Positions 49,370 through 59,820 of a stretch of 64,000 bases of DNA are shown here, one piece after another. The position numbers and the translations under genes were made by a program. Positions within the stretch are counted from its first letter, which is position 1. The number at the start of each line of letters is the position of its first letter. The stretch lies in NCBI RefSeq assembly GCF_018402495.1, contig NZ_JAGYIU010000003.1, forward strand, positions 186,001-250,000. Reading direction: 5' to 3'. The notes beneath the pieces were generated by a model, which ran no database searches, had not been told where the DNA came from, and saw nothing but the letters and a program-made list of their open reading frames with translations. The DNA comes from Pseudoalteromonas sp. (GTDB lineage: Bacteria > Pseudomonadota > Gammaproteobacteria > Enterobacterales > Alteromonadaceae).

Positions 49370-49672
49370 ATGTTGAATAAACGCTTTTTTAAAACAAAAA
49401 ATGAAGCAGAAGTAACCTTTGAATTTTCTCACCCAGATGCAGATGATGTCTGTTTACTTGGAGAATTTAATGATTGGCAACCGGTGCCAATGAAGCACAA
49501 CAAAAAGCTTGGCGTATTTAAATGCAAGCAACGTCTTCCCGTTGATAAAGAGTTTCATTTTCGCTATTTAATAAATGGTAAACAGTGGGATAACGATCAT
49601 CAGGCTGATGGGTATATTGCTAATAATTTTGGTACAGAAAATAGTATAGTAAATACACAACGCATTAATTAA
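49370..49672 (+). CDS. stand-alone CBM48 (isoamylase N-domain) protein
   Basis: This 100-residue protein is essentially one glycogen-binding domain of the CBM48/AMPK-beta type. VCLLGEFNDWQPVPM (residues ~27-41) and EFHFRYLINGKQWDND carry the conserved Trp/Asn positions. There is no catalytic domain. As first gene of the glg operon it may tether an enzyme to glycogen or sense it; this is inference. ATG 49370 follows GGAG; an in-frame TTG four codons earlier is unlikely. Confidence 0.85.
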   Translation: MLNKRFFKTKNEAEVTFEFSHPDADDVCLLGEFNDWQPVPMKHNKKLGVFKCKQRLPVDKEFHFRYLINGKQWDNDHQADGYIANNFGTENSIVNTQRIN

Positions 49673-49681
49673 GGTCGCTGA

Positions 49682-51670
49682 ATGGACGCACTATCGCAAT
49701 TGTTTTATTTGCATGGTATTGGTTACGAATACACTAAGTATACGGGTGAACACGTTATATTTAGCGAAGACACCCGTAAATCTGCTTTGCACTGCTGTGG
49801 CGTTGACACACGTGATACGGCGCAAATAACCCAGTTAAATTATCAATTGGATGCGGCTACATGGTTAACACTCGCACCTGCTGTTAGCATAATAGATCAG
49901 GCTAGTAATGTGCTAAAGGTGCGTGTTAATGAAGCTGATACGCATCATAAAATTACATTAACTGTGGCAGCATTAAATATAAAGCTGCAATTTGAACACA
50001 TTGCTCAGTATGCAGCATTAGGTGAGTACTTTGTAAATGGGTGTCGTTATATAGAAATAGCGCTACCACTGACGCATTTACCAACCGGCTATTATGATGC
50101 GTTATTAACGATGGGTGAGCAATCTGCTAAAACACAAATTTGGTCGACTCCCGAACAAGCCTATCAAATTGCCAATAAAAAACGTATTGGTTTGTCAATT
50201 CAGTTATATACATTAAAAAATAAAGCTGGGCTTGGAATTGGCGATTTTAGCGATTTACTTGAGCTGGCAACATTATGTGCACAGCAAAATATGGATTATA
50301 TTTTACTTAATCCACTGCATCTACTGTTTGCAGATAACCCAGAGTGCGCCAGTCCTTACAACCCAAATAATCGTGCTTTACTCAATCCGCTGTATATAGC
50401 TATTAACTTATCGCCAGATAGTACTAACAACCCAGATTTAACAAACTTTTTATCTACTCTGACCTTGAGTGAACATACTGACCAAGATGTAACGTTTATT
50501 GATTATAAAACGGTTACTGAGGGTAAATATGCTGCTTTTAAGCTGCTTTTTGCGCATTTTCAACAACAGGGCAGTCAAGCACGACACAACGAATTTACTG
50601 CATTTTGTAAACAGTACAGTGATGTACTTGCTATGTTAGAAACCACAGAGCCCACATTTGAATATTACCTCCAGTGGCAAGCACACAGCCAACTTGCGCA
50701 ATGCCAACAGTATTGTATTGAGCAAGGGATGGCGATTGGTTTAATCAATGATTTAGCGGTGGGCTGTGCTAATGAGGGCACTGAATTTAAATATCAGCAG
50801 GGATTATTTAGTCAAGATGCGACCCTTGGCGCACCACCAGATCCTTGGGCACCTAACGGCCAAAATTGGGGGCTGCCAGCAATAAACCCGCAGCGCCTTG
50901 CTGACAATAACTATCAGTTTTATCGTTCACTCATACGCGCCAATATGGATGCAGTAGGCGGGTTACGAATCGACCATGTAATGGCGATTAGGCGTTTGTG
51001 GTGGTGTTTCATAAACAATAATACCCAAGATGGCTGTTATGTGTACTACCCATTTGAGCATTTATTAGCAATTTTAAAAATTGAATCTCATCTTAATCAG
51101 GCCATAGTAATAGGCGAAGATTTAGGGGTTGTACCACCGGAGGTAAAAGAGGCACTGGTTGATAGTGGCATTTTCTCAAACAGCTTATTTTATTTTGAAA
51201 AACAACATAATGATGAATTTGTAAATAGCGATGACCTTAGCGATCAATGCCTGCTGATGATAGCCAATCATGATGTACCGCCATTTGTGGGCTGGTGGCA
51301 GCATAGCGATTTAAAAATTAAACAGCAGTATGGGCTGATTGATACTGATGAGTATCAGCAGTTAGTTCAGCAGCGAGAGCAAGAGCAACACCGGTTATTA
51401 CGCTTTTTAAATCCACAAAACACTTCCTTTTCACTTAACACGGATGCTTTTGATGTTTATAGCGCTTTGGCTGTATGTTTAGCTAAATCTCCGTCTCGTT
51501 TATTTGCATTACAGCTTGATGATTTAGACAAGCAACACTACCCAGTCAATATTCCTGGCACCGATAAAGAGTATCCTAATTGGCGACGGACACTCACACA
51601 TGCGTGCGACGATATTTTTAAAGATAATGCTTCTCTTTTGGCGGCAATACATTCAATAAGGAATGCGTAA
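49682..51670 (+). CDS. malQ: 4-alpha-glucanotransferase
   Basis: GH77 amylomaltase that transfers maltodextrin chains in glycogen turnover. Length is 662 residues. The nucleophile Asp lies in LRIDHVMA, the acid/base Glu in GEDLGVVP and the third Asp in ANHDVPP. A ~150-residue N-terminal domain precedes the barrel, as in E. coli-type MalQ. The stop abuts the glgB start (TAAATG), so translation is coupled. Confidence 0.93.
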   Translation: MDALSQLFYLHGIGYEYTKYTGEHVIFSEDTRKSALHCCGVDTRDTAQITQLNYQLDAATWLTLAPAVSIIDQASNVLKVRVNEADTHHKITLTVAALNIKLQFEHIAQYAALGEYFVNGCRYIEIALPLTHLPTGYYDALLTMGEQSAKTQIWSTPEQAYQIANKKRIGLSIQLYTLKNKAGLGIGDFSDLLELATLCAQQNMDYILLNPLHLLFADNPECASPYNPNNRALLNPLYIAINLSPDSTNNPDLTNFLSTLTLSEHTDQDVTFIDYKTVTEGKYAAFKLLFAHFQQQGSQARHNEFTAFCKQYSDVLAMLETTEPTFEYYLQWQAHSQLAQCQQYCIEQGMAIGLINDLAVGCANEGTEFKYQQGLFSQDATLGAPPDPWAPNGQNWGLPAINPQRLADNNYQFYRSLIRANMDAVGGLRIDHVMAIRRLWWCFINNNTQDGCYVYYPFEHLLAILKIESHLNQAIVIGEDLGVVPPEVKEALVDSGIFSNSLFYFEKQHNDEFVNSDDLSDQCLLMIANHDVPPFVGWWQHSDLKIKQQYGLIDTDEYQQLVQQREQEQHRLLRFLNPQNTSFSLNTDAFDVYSALAVCLAKSPSRLFALQLDDLDKQHYPVNIPGTDKEYPNWRRTLTHACDDIFKDNASLLAAIHSIRNA

Positions 51671-53893
51671 ATGGGCAGTACTAAAAATAGGGTATCAACG
51701 CAATTAGTTGATTATGACGCACAGGTAAACGCATTAACTGCAGGGCGATTTAAAGACCCGTTTAGTTTTTTAGGCGCGCACAACACCCAAAGTGGCACTG
51801 AAATACGCGTGTATTTGCCAGCGGCATTACGCGTCGAACTGTTAATTGATGGTCAAGTTATCAGCGCGTTACGCTATAAACACAGTGATTTATTTATCGC
51901 TGAGTTATCAAGCATGCCTCGCAGTGTTTACCAATGCCAGGTTAGTTATGAAAATAGCGATGTTACATTTTATGATGAATACAGCTTCAGCAGTACATTG
52001 GATGAACAGGCAATGTACTTGTTTAACGAAGGTAGCCTTGAGCATGCTTATACTCACCTAGGTGCGCAATTTACTACACAACAAGGGGTAGATGGTGTTC
52101 GTTTTTGTGTGTGGGCCCCTAATGCCGCCAGTGTATCGGTTATTGGTGAGTTTAATTTTTGGCAAGCGAATCGCCATTTTATGCGATTTCATCCGGCAAG
52201 TGGGGTATGGGAATTATTTATCCCGGCCTTAAGTGCAGACATGTGCTATAAATTTGCTATTACTACGCTCAGTGGTGAGGTTTTAGATAAAGCCGATCCT
52301 TTTGCATTTAAAATGCAGCAAGCACCGGGCACTGCCAGTATATTACAGTACAAACCAGCGCCTATTTTGCTAAGTGAACAAGCGATTATAAATCGCCAAA
52401 AGCGCAATCATATTGATGCGGCTATCAGTATTTATGAAGTGCACTTAGGCTCTTGGCAACGCGGTGAGCATAACCGTTACTTAAGCTACACTGAGCTTGC
52501 AGACAAACTTGTAAGTTACGTTAGTGAAATGGGGTTTACACATTTACAACTTATGCCTGTTAGTGAATACCCGTTTGATGGCTCTTGGGGTTATCAACCC
52601 GTTGGGTTGTTTGCACCTACGAGCCGCTTTGGTGATTACAATAGTTTTAAATACTTAGTTGAACAATGCCATAAAGCTAACATAGGCATATTACTTGATT
52701 GGGTGCCTGGGCACTTTCCTAGCGATCCGCATGGCTTACATTGCTTTGATGGCACCCACTTATACGAACACGCTGATATGCGTCAAGGTTTTCATCCTGA
52801 TTGGAACACCTATATTTATAACTACGACCGCCCTGAAGTAAAAAGCTTTTTAATTTCTAATGCGATGTATTGGCTTAGCCAATTTGGCATAGATGGACTG
52901 CGTGTGGATGCGGTGGCGTCAATGCTTTACCTTGATTACAGTCGTAAAGAAGGACAGTGGGTAGCTAATTGTTATGGCGGTCGAGAAAACTTAGGGGCAA
53001 TAGAGTGCCTAAAACAAGTGAACTTACGCAGTTATAAAAATAATCCCGGCATTATGATGGTGGCTGAGGAGTCAACGGCTTGGCCTGGGGTCACGCAAAG
53101 TGTTGAACACAATGGCTTAGGTTTTGGCTATAAATGGAATATGGGCTGGATGAATGACAGCTTAGATTATATGCAGCAAGATCCGTTATTTAGAAAATAT
53201 CACCATCATAAAATGACATTTTCTATGGTGTATGCATTTAGTGAAAATTACATTTTACCGCTCAGTCATGATGAAGTGGTGCATGGCAAGGGATCACTAC
53301 TAAACAAAATGCCCGGTGACGATTGGCAGCAGTTTGCAAACTTGCGTGCTTATTATGCGTTTATGTGGGCACATCCAGGCAAAAAATTACTGTTTATGGG
53401 AGCCGAAATAGCACAGCATAAAGAGTGGGATCATGATCATTCATTGGACTGGCACTTACTTGAGCATCAAAGCCATCAAGGGATTCAGCATACGGTTAAA
53501 CGCCTTAATCAAGTGTATCAAGCGCATCCATCTTTATATGAGCTCGATAGCTGTGCAACGGGCTTTTCATGGATAGATAATAATAACAGCCAGCAGAGTA
53601 TGTTTAGTTTTATTCGTTATGCTAAAAATGCTGACCACTTTATGGTTATTGTCGCTAACTTTACACCAACGGCTTATCAACACTACACCTTAGGTGTGCC
53701 AGCGAAGGGCACATATAAAGTGGTATTAAATACCGATGAGGTCTGCTTTTTTGGTTCAGGTTATCGTGTCACAGAGGATAAAAACCAGCTTATCCATTCA
53801 GTCGTTCAGCCAAGTCATGGGTTTGCTCACAGTATTACAGTTAATATTGGCGGCTTAACTACACTTTACTTAGAAAAGGTGAATGATGAGTAA
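51671..53893 (+). CDS. glgB: 1,4-alpha-glucan branching enzyme
   Basis: GH13 enzyme that forms alpha-1,6 branches in glycogen. Length is 740 residues. An N-terminal domain leads into a CBM48 domain (FCVWAPNAASVSVIGEFN), then the barrel. The nucleophile Asp lies in GLRVDAVASML, the acid/base Glu in MMVAEESTAWP and the third Asp in LSHDEVVHGKGS. It starts immediately after malQ and overlaps the debranching gene. Confidence 0.97.
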   Translation: MGSTKNRVSTQLVDYDAQVNALTAGRFKDPFSFLGAHNTQSGTEIRVYLPAALRVELLIDGQVISALRYKHSDLFIAELSSMPRSVYQCQVSYENSDVTFYDEYSFSSTLDEQAMYLFNEGSLEHAYTHLGAQFTTQQGVDGVRFCVWAPNAASVSVIGEFNFWQANRHFMRFHPASGVWELFIPALSADMCYKFAITTLSGEVLDKADPFAFKMQQAPGTASILQYKPAPILLSEQAIINRQKRNHIDAAISIYEVHLGSWQRGEHNRYLSYTELADKLVSYVSEMGFTHLQLMPVSEYPFDGSWGYQPVGLFAPTSRFGDYNSFKYLVEQCHKANIGILLDWVPGHFPSDPHGLHCFDGTHLYEHADMRQGFHPDWNTYIYNYDRPEVKSFLISNAMYWLSQFGIDGLRVDAVASMLYLDYSRKEGQWVANCYGGRENLGAIECLKQVNLRSYKNNPGIMMVAEESTAWPGVTQSVEHNGLGFGYKWNMGWMNDSLDYMQQDPLFRKYHHHKMTFSMVYAFSENYILPLSHDEVVHGKGSLLNKMPGDDWQQFANLRAYYAFMWAHPGKKLLFMGAEIAQHKEWDHDHSLDWHLLEHQSHQGIQHTVKRLNQVYQAHPSLYELDSCATGFSWIDNNNSQQSMFSFIRYAKNADHFMVIVANFTPTAYQHYTLGVPAKGTYKVVLNTDEVCFFGSGYRVTEDKNQLIHSVVQPSHGFAHSITVNIGGLTTLYLEKVNDE

Positions 53894-55949
53894 TTGCTTT
53901 GAGGTTACTCAGGGGGCGCCTTTGCCACTGGGTTCGAGTGTACAAAATCAAGGGGTTAATTTTGCCTTGTATGCCCCTAATGCAAGCCAAGCTTTTGTAT
54001 GCTTATTTGATAAAAGCGGCCACACAGAAATATTAAAAATAGCCATGAATATTAATGAAGGCGGCGTATGGAGCATTCATATAGCCCCATTAAGCACAGG
54101 CGCATTGTATGGCTTTAGGGTTGATGGCGAATATATCCCAGAAAAAGGCATGTTATTTAATGAGCATAAATTACTGATTGATCCGTATGCAAAAGACTTG
54201 TTTAACGAATTTACTTGGAGCGAACGTCATTACGGGCAAATGCCCATTGGCACTAAAAGCGTGGTTAATAATGCGATAGATATGCCTAAATCAAAAGTGA
54301 CTGCGCCGGTTGCTTATTCAAATAATAAGCCAAAGCATAGTTGGGCCAATACCGTTATTTATGAGTGCCATGTTAAAGGTGCTACCTGTCGCCATCCTGA
54401 TATCCCTAAAGCGCTACAAGGGACATTTTTAGGTTTGAGTCATCCCAGTTTTATTGAGCATTTAAAAAGTTTAGGGGTAACGGCTATTGAGCTTTTGCCT
54501 GTGCATGCTTTTATAAGCGAACAGTTTTTAACCGCTAAAGGACTGCAAAATTATTGGGGCTATAATAGTCTTAATTTTTTTACTCCTCATAAAGACTATT
54601 TGGTTAATGACGATATAAACGAATTTAAACAAATGGTGAGCGAGTTACATCGCGCCAATATTGAAGTTATTTTGGATGTGGTATACAACCATACCGCGGA
54701 AGGGGGCAGTGATGGGCCTATTTTATCTCTGCGAGGGCTCGACAACCTAACATATTATCGCACCATTGAGGGGCAACCCCATGTTTATATTAATGATACA
54801 GGGTGTGGCAATACGTTAAATATCGATCACCCTAAAACCTTACAATTGGTACTCGACAGCTTACGTTACTGGGTTGAAGTTATGGGCGTTGATGGCTTTC
54901 GATTTGATTTAGCCACCATTTTAGCGCGTTCAAATACGGGCTTTAGTGCGTCTCACACCTTTTTACAAGCAATTGCCCAAGATCCTGTGTTAAATAAAGT
55001 TAAACTGATCAGTGAGCCGTGGGATATAGGCCCTGGTGGTTATCAGCTTGGTGCATTTCCTTCACCTTGGCGAGAGTGGAACGATCAATATCGTGATGTG
55101 ATTAAACGCTTTTGGCAAAGTGAAAAAGGCATTATTAGTGATGTCGCAAAGCGTTTACATGGCTCGTTTGATATTTTTGAACACAGTAACCGAGGCCCGC
55201 TAAATAGCATTAACTTTATTACCAGCCATGATGGGTTTACGTTAGCCGACTTAGTCAGTTATGAGCAAAAACATAACCAGGCCAATGGTGAAAACAACCA
55301 AGATGGCCATAGCGCTAATTATTCGTTTAACTGCGGGGTTGAGGGATTTACCAGCGACCCAGAAGTAATGAGTTTGCGCTTACAACAACAAAAAAACTTT
55401 CTACTCACCTTATTACTCTCCAAAGGCGTGCCAATGATAGCCGCTGGCAGTGAGATGGCGCACTCGCAAGGCGGTAATAATAACGCTTATTGTCAAAATA
55501 ATCGCACCAGCTGGCTTGCCTGGAAAGACTCACAACTGAATCATTCATTGATTCAGTTTATTGATGATGCGCTAAAAATCAGGCGTGGTCACAGTGCATT
55601 TAAACACAGTGTGTTTTTGGATGATATTGATGAGCGCTTCACCGTTAAGTGGTTTACCGAGCAAGGTAAAAAAATGGATGAAACACATTGGCATGAAGAT
55701 ACACGGCAGTTTTTAATGTATAGCTTACTTGATAAGCAAAATAAGCATGCGTTATTAATTATTCTTAATGCTAGTAAACAGCCTGTGGTCTGCCAATTAC
55801 CACAATCGCCCATTATCGCGCCATGGACGTTAGTGTTATCAAGTGTAAATAACGCATCATCTGTTATTCAAGAAGATGCAACCGTGAATATTTCAGCACA
55901 AAGTAGTTGGGTTTTTAGTGCCAATTTAGAAGGCGATGATTATGACTAA
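53886..55949 (+). CDS. glgX: glycogen debranching enzyme
   Basis: GH13 isoamylase-type enzyme that removes short phosphorylase-limit branches. Length is 687 residues. The N-terminal CBM48 region is FALYAPNASQAFVCLFD. Catalytic residues lie in GFRFDLATIL (Asp), LISEPWDIGPGGYQ (Glu) and TSHDGFTL (Asp). ATG 53886 sits 6 bases after AAAAGG; a second ATG is one codon earlier. It overlaps glgB by 8 bases and glgP by 8. Confidence 0.96.
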   Translation: MSNCFEVTQGAPLPLGSSVQNQGVNFALYAPNASQAFVCLFDKSGHTEILKIAMNINEGGVWSIHIAPLSTGALYGFRVDGEYIPEKGMLFNEHKLLIDPYAKDLFNEFTWSERHYGQMPIGTKSVVNNAIDMPKSKVTAPVAYSNNKPKHSWANTVIYECHVKGATCRHPDIPKALQGTFLGLSHPSFIEHLKSLGVTAIELLPVHAFISEQFLTAKGLQNYWGYNSLNFFTPHKDYLVNDDINEFKQMVSELHRANIEVILDVVYNHTAEGGSDGPILSLRGLDNLTYYRTIEGQPHVYINDTGCGNTLNIDHPKTLQLVLDSLRYWVEVMGVDGFRFDLATILARSNTGFSASHTFLQAIAQDPVLNKVKLISEPWDIGPGGYQLGAFPSPWREWNDQYRDVIKRFWQSEKGIISDVAKRLHGSFDIFEHSNRGPLNSINFITSHDGFTLADLVSYEQKHNQANGENNQDGHSANYSFNCGVEGFTSDPEVMSLRLQQQKNFLLTLLLSKGVPMIAAGSEMAHSQGGNNNAYCQNNRTSWLAWKDSQLNHSLIQFIDDALKIRRGHSAFKHSVFLDDIDERFTVKWFTEQGKKMDETHWHEDTRQFLMYSLLDKQNKHALLIILNASKQPVVCQLPQSPIIAPWTLVLSSVNNASSVIQEDATVNISAQSSWVFSANLEGDDYD

Positions 55950-58467
55950 GCAAGACGAGCAAGTTTGTGTAGTAAAAGGCTGGCAAGCAGGCCCAGTGAT
56001 AGACGAAAGTACTTTAAGTGATGATTTAACACGACACTTTTATTACACCTTAGGGCGTGATGTGGTGGGCGAGTCACAGCTGTATTTGTATCATGCATTA
56101 GCACTGACGATCAGAGACCGATTAGTGGCACGCTGCAGGGAAACCAATCAACAAATAAAACAACAAAAACGCCGTAAAACAGCCTATTTATCGCTAGAGT
56201 TTTTAATGGGCAGAGCGCTGGGTAATGCAGTCTTAAATCTAGATTTAGAATCACAAGTTACAAAGGCACTGCAAGCTTACTGTACTGAGCTTGAAAGTGT
56301 GGAACAAGCTGAGCATGATGCCGGTTTAGGCAATGGCGGCTTAGGGCGACTAGCGGCTTGTTTTTTAGATAGCTGTGCCAGTTTAGCGCTGCCAGTGGTC
56401 GGTTACGGTATTCGTTATGAATACGGTATGTTTAATCAGTCAATAAAAGAGGGTAATCAGGTTGAGCAACCAGATAACTGGTTACGAGAAGGTCATCCTT
56501 GGGAATTAAGCGCACCGGAGCAAGCTAAACGAGTTAAGTTTTCTGGTTATGTACAAAGCTACACCGATAAATTTGGCCGTGAGCATCGCCAATGGATCAG
56601 TTCTCAAGATGTATTAGCAGTGCCTTATGATGTACCTATTCCGGGCTATAAAAATAATATTGTTAATACCCTTAGACTTTGGAAGTCTGAAGCAACGGAC
56701 GAATTTAATTTAACAGAATTTAATGCCGGAAGTTATTCAGAAGCAGTAGCACAAAAAAATCTTGCTGAGCAAATAACCATGGTGTTGTACCCTAACGACA
56801 GCAGTGAAAATGGTAAAGAGTTGAGATTACGTCAACAATACTTTTTATCATCGGCAAGTATTCAAGATGTGCTTACACAATGGGTTGAACAATACGGTAA
56901 TGATTTCACTGAATTTGCTCAGCATCATGTGTTTCAGCTTAACGATACCCACCCAAGTATTGCGGTTGCAGAGCTGATGCGAATTTTAGTTGATGACCAT
57001 GAACTCGATTGGGAGCAGGCGTGGAGCATTACGACCAAAACTATGGCTTATACAAATCATACCTTACTGCCAGAGGCATTAGAGAAGTGGTCGGTATCGT
57101 TATTTGCAAAGTTATTACCGCGTATTTTAGAGATTATTTATGAAATTAATGCTCGCTTTTTAGCCGAGGTGGCTATGCACTGGCCAGGAGATGTTCAAAA
57201 ACAGCGCGACTTATCATTAATTGAAGAAGGGGGCGAGCCGCAAATACGTATGGCCTTTTTAGCCATTGTCGGCAGCTATTCTGTTAATGGTGTGGCAGCG
57301 CTACACACGCAGTTATTAACCGCGGGTTTGTTTAAAGATTTTTACGCGCTATGGCCTGATAAATTTAACAACAAAACCAATGGTGTTACTCCACGGCGCT
57401 GGCTTGCATACTGCAATCCGAGTTTAAGCCAGATCATTAGCGAAAAAATAGGCAAAGACTGGATAGGTGATTTTGCACAAATTAGCCAATTACGTCGTTA
57501 CTACGATGACCCGCAGTTTCATATAATGTGGCAGCAAGCAAAACAGCAAAACAAACAACGCTTAGTTGATTTAGTAAAACAAAGATGTGGCGTAGAGTTT
57601 GATATCAATATGCTATTTGATGTGCAGGTAAAACGTATTCACGAATATAAGCGCCAGTTACTTAACATTTTACACGTTATTCATTTATATGACCGCATAC
57701 GCCGTGGCGACACACAAGCCATGGTGCCTCGTTGTGTTTTATTAGGCGGTAAAGCGGCTCCGGGTTATGTGATGGCGAAAAAAATTATTAAGCTCATTAA
57801 TAATGTTGCACAAGTGATCAATAAAGACCCGCAGGTATCTGCTTTTTTAAGAGTCGCGTTTTTACCTAATTATAATGTCACCGCCATGGAAACCATTTGT
57901 CCTGCAACGGACTTATCGGAGCAAGTATCAACCGCGGGCAAAGAGGCCTCAGGTACTGGCAACATGAAGTTTATGATGAATGGTGCGCTAACAATAGGCA
58001 CCCTAGATGGCGCTAATATTGAAATACGTGACGCTGTTGGGGCTGAGAACTTCTTCTTATTTGGCGCACAAGCCGAGCATATTGACGACATAAAAACGCA
58101 TTATAACCCCAGTGAAATAATTGCGAATAACCCTGATTTGAATAGTGTGATGCACTTACTCGAAAGTGGCCATTTCAATCTATTTGAACCTGGCTTATTT
58201 GACGATGTGATTAATGGCATTAAAAGTAACAACGATCCTTGGTTAACCGCCCATGACTTTGCCAGCTATATAGCTGCGCAACGTGATGTTGATAAAGCCT
58301 ATGCAGATCAAACATACTGGACTCAAATGAGTATTTTAAATACTGCCGCCAGTGGCTCATTTTCTAGTGACAGAACAATTAGTCAATATTGTGATGATAT
58401 ATGGCATTTAACTCCACTAGATACCACACACCAAACAGTAAAAACAAACACTGACACTAACAGCTGA
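55942..58467 (+). CDS. glgP: glycogen phosphorylase
   Basis: PLP enzyme releasing glucose-1-phosphate from glycogen ends (GT35). Length is 841 residues. Signature regions are [48 protein letters not shown], and [15 protein letters not shown] containing the PLP lysine. ATG 55942 (after GAAGG) is chosen. It overlaps glgX. Its product can enter ADP-glucose synthesis through the next gene. Confidence 0.97.
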   Translation: MTKQDEQVCVVKGWQAGPVIDESTLSDDLTRHFYYTLGRDVVGESQLYLYHALALTIRDRLVARCRETNQQIKQQKRRKTAYLSLEFLMGRALGNAVLNLDLESQVTKALQAYCTELESVEQAEHDAGLGNGGLGRLAACFLDSCASLALPVVGYGIRYEYGMFNQSIKEGNQVEQPDNWLREGHPWELSAPEQAKRVKFSGYVQSYTDKFGREHRQWISSQDVLAVPYDVPIPGYKNNIVNTLRLWKSEATDEFNLTEFNAGSYSEAVAQKNLAEQITMVLYPNDSSENGKELRLRQQYFLSSASIQDVLTQWVEQYGNDFTEFAQHHVFQLNDTHPSIAVAELMRILVDDHELDWEQAWSITTKTMAYTNHTLLPEALEKWSVSLFAKLLPRILEIIYEINARFLAEVAMHWPGDVQKQRDLSLIEEGGEPQIRMAFLAIVGSYSVNGVAALHTQLLTAGLFKDFYALWPDKFNNKTNGVTPRRWLAYCNPSLSQIISEKIGKDWIGDFAQISQLRRYYDDPQFHIMWQQAKQQNKQRLVDLVKQRCGVEFDINMLFDVQVKRIHEYKRQLLNILHVIHLYDRIRRGDTQAMVPRCVLLGGKAAPGYVMAKKIIKLINNVAQVINKDPQVSAFLRVAFLPNYNVTAMETICPATDLSEQVSTAGKEASGTGNMKFMMNGALTIGTLDGANIEIRDAVGAENFFLFGAQAEHIDDIKTHYNPSEIIANNPDLNSVMHLLESGHFNLFEPGLFDDVINGIKSNNDPWLTAHDFASYIAAQRDVDKAYADQTYWTQMSILNTAASGSFSSDRTISQYCDDIWHLTPLDTTHQTVKTNTDTNS

Positions 58468-58487
58468 CACTAAACGAAGAGATTAAT

Positions 58488-59762
58488 ATGCCCAGTTATG
58501 CAAATCGTTATATAAGTAATTTAACCAGAGAAACCTACGCTTTAATATTAGCCGGAGGGCGTGGATCTCGTTTACATGAACTAACCGACTGGCGTGCTAA
58601 ACCCGCCGTTTATTTTGGTGGTAAACATCGTATTATTGATTTTCCACTATCAAATTGCATTAACTCAGGTGTCAGACGTGTCGGAATTGCAACGCAATAT
58701 AAATCACACTCACTGATTCGCCATGTAAATCGGGCGTGGGGGCATTTTAAAAAAGAATTAGGTGAGTCAGTTGAAATATTACCTGCGTCACAGCGCCATG
58801 GTGATGAATGGTATTGCGGCACTGCCGATGCGGTATTTCAAAATATGGATATTATTCGCCATGAGTTACCCAAATATGTGATGATTTTATCTGGCGACCA
58901 TGTGTATCGTATGGATTATGGCGGACTGTTGGCAAAGCATTTAGAAAATGGCGCCGACATGACGGTATGCTGTTTAGAAGTGCCGGTTGAAGAAGCTGCG
59001 GGTACCTTTGGTGTGATGACGGTTGATGAAGAAAGTCGTGTACGTCGATTTGATGAAAAACCTGCCGAGCCCAGCTCAGTGCCTGGTAAACCAGGCACCT
59101 GTTTAGCATCAATGGGAAATTATGTATTTAATACTGAGTTTTTATTTGAGCAGCTACAAAAAGATGCGGAAACAGAGGGCTCAGGGCGTGATTTTGGCCA
59201 TGATATAATTCCTGCCATTATTGAAGAGCATAATGTGTTTGCCTACCCGTTTAGAGATCCCGCACAAGTAGGACAACCCTATTGGCGCGATGTGGGAACT
59301 CTAGATTCGTTTTGGGAAGCAAATATGGAACTGGTTATGCCGGAGCCTCAACTGGATTTGTACGATCCTACTTGGCCAATATGGACTTACCAAGAGCAGC
59401 TTCCTCCCGCCAAATTTATTTTTGATGATGATGATCGCCGAGGGATGGCGGTTGACTCAACGGTGTCGGGTGGGTGTATTGTTTCCGGCTCTTTAGTGAG
59501 AAAATCATTATTATTTTCTAATGTACATATTCGTTCATATTGTACCATTGAGGAGTCGGTCATTTTACCTGGTGCTATTGTTAATCGAGGGTGTAAAATT
59601 AAGCGAGCAATTATTGATAGAAGCTGTGAGATCCCACCTGGGTTAGAAATTGGTTTTGATCGTAATACCGATGAAGCCAATGGATTTCGGGTATCAAAAA
59701 AAGGGATTGTATTGGTCACCCGCGATATGCTGATGAAGTTAGACAATAAGTCACATCGTTAA
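58488..59762 (+). CDS. glgC: glucose-1-phosphate adenylyltransferase
   Basis: Makes ADP-glucose, the donor for glycogen synthesis. Length is 424 residues. [11 protein letters not shown] is the nucleotidyltransferase motif, [15 protein letters not shown] the activator-side region, and [11 protein letters not shown] with [14 protein letters not shown] the sugar-phosphate site. A C-terminal left-handed beta-helix completes it ([20 protein letters not shown]). It follows glgP by 20 bases. Confidence 0.97.
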   Translation: MPSYANRYISNLTRETYALILAGGRGSRLHELTDWRAKPAVYFGGKHRIIDFPLSNCINSGVRRVGIATQYKSHSLIRHVNRAWGHFKKELGESVEILPASQRHGDEWYCGTADAVFQNMDIIRHELPKYVMILSGDHVYRMDYGGLLAKHLENGADMTVCCLEVPVEEAAGTFGVMTVDEESRVRRFDEKPAEPSSVPGKPGTCLASMGNYVFNTEFLFEQLQKDAETEGSGRDFGHDIIPAIIEEHNVFAYPFRDPAQVGQPYWRDVGTLDSFWEANMELVMPEPQLDLYDPTWPIWTYQEQLPPAKFIFDDDDRRGMAVDSTVSGGCIVSGSLVRKSLLFSNVHIRSYCTIEESVILPGAIVNRGCKIKRAIIDRSCEIPPGLEIGFDRNTDEANGFRVSKKGIVLVTRDMLMKLDNKSHR

Positions 59763-59820
59763 TAAATAATAATTAAAAGAGCAAGGCGAAAGCCTTGCAG
59801 CAAACTATAAGAGTAAATTA

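Noticed and set aside
59387..59746. 119-codon minus-strand frame inside glgC
   Set aside because: It is antisense to a well-conserved coding region and mirrors its codon structure.
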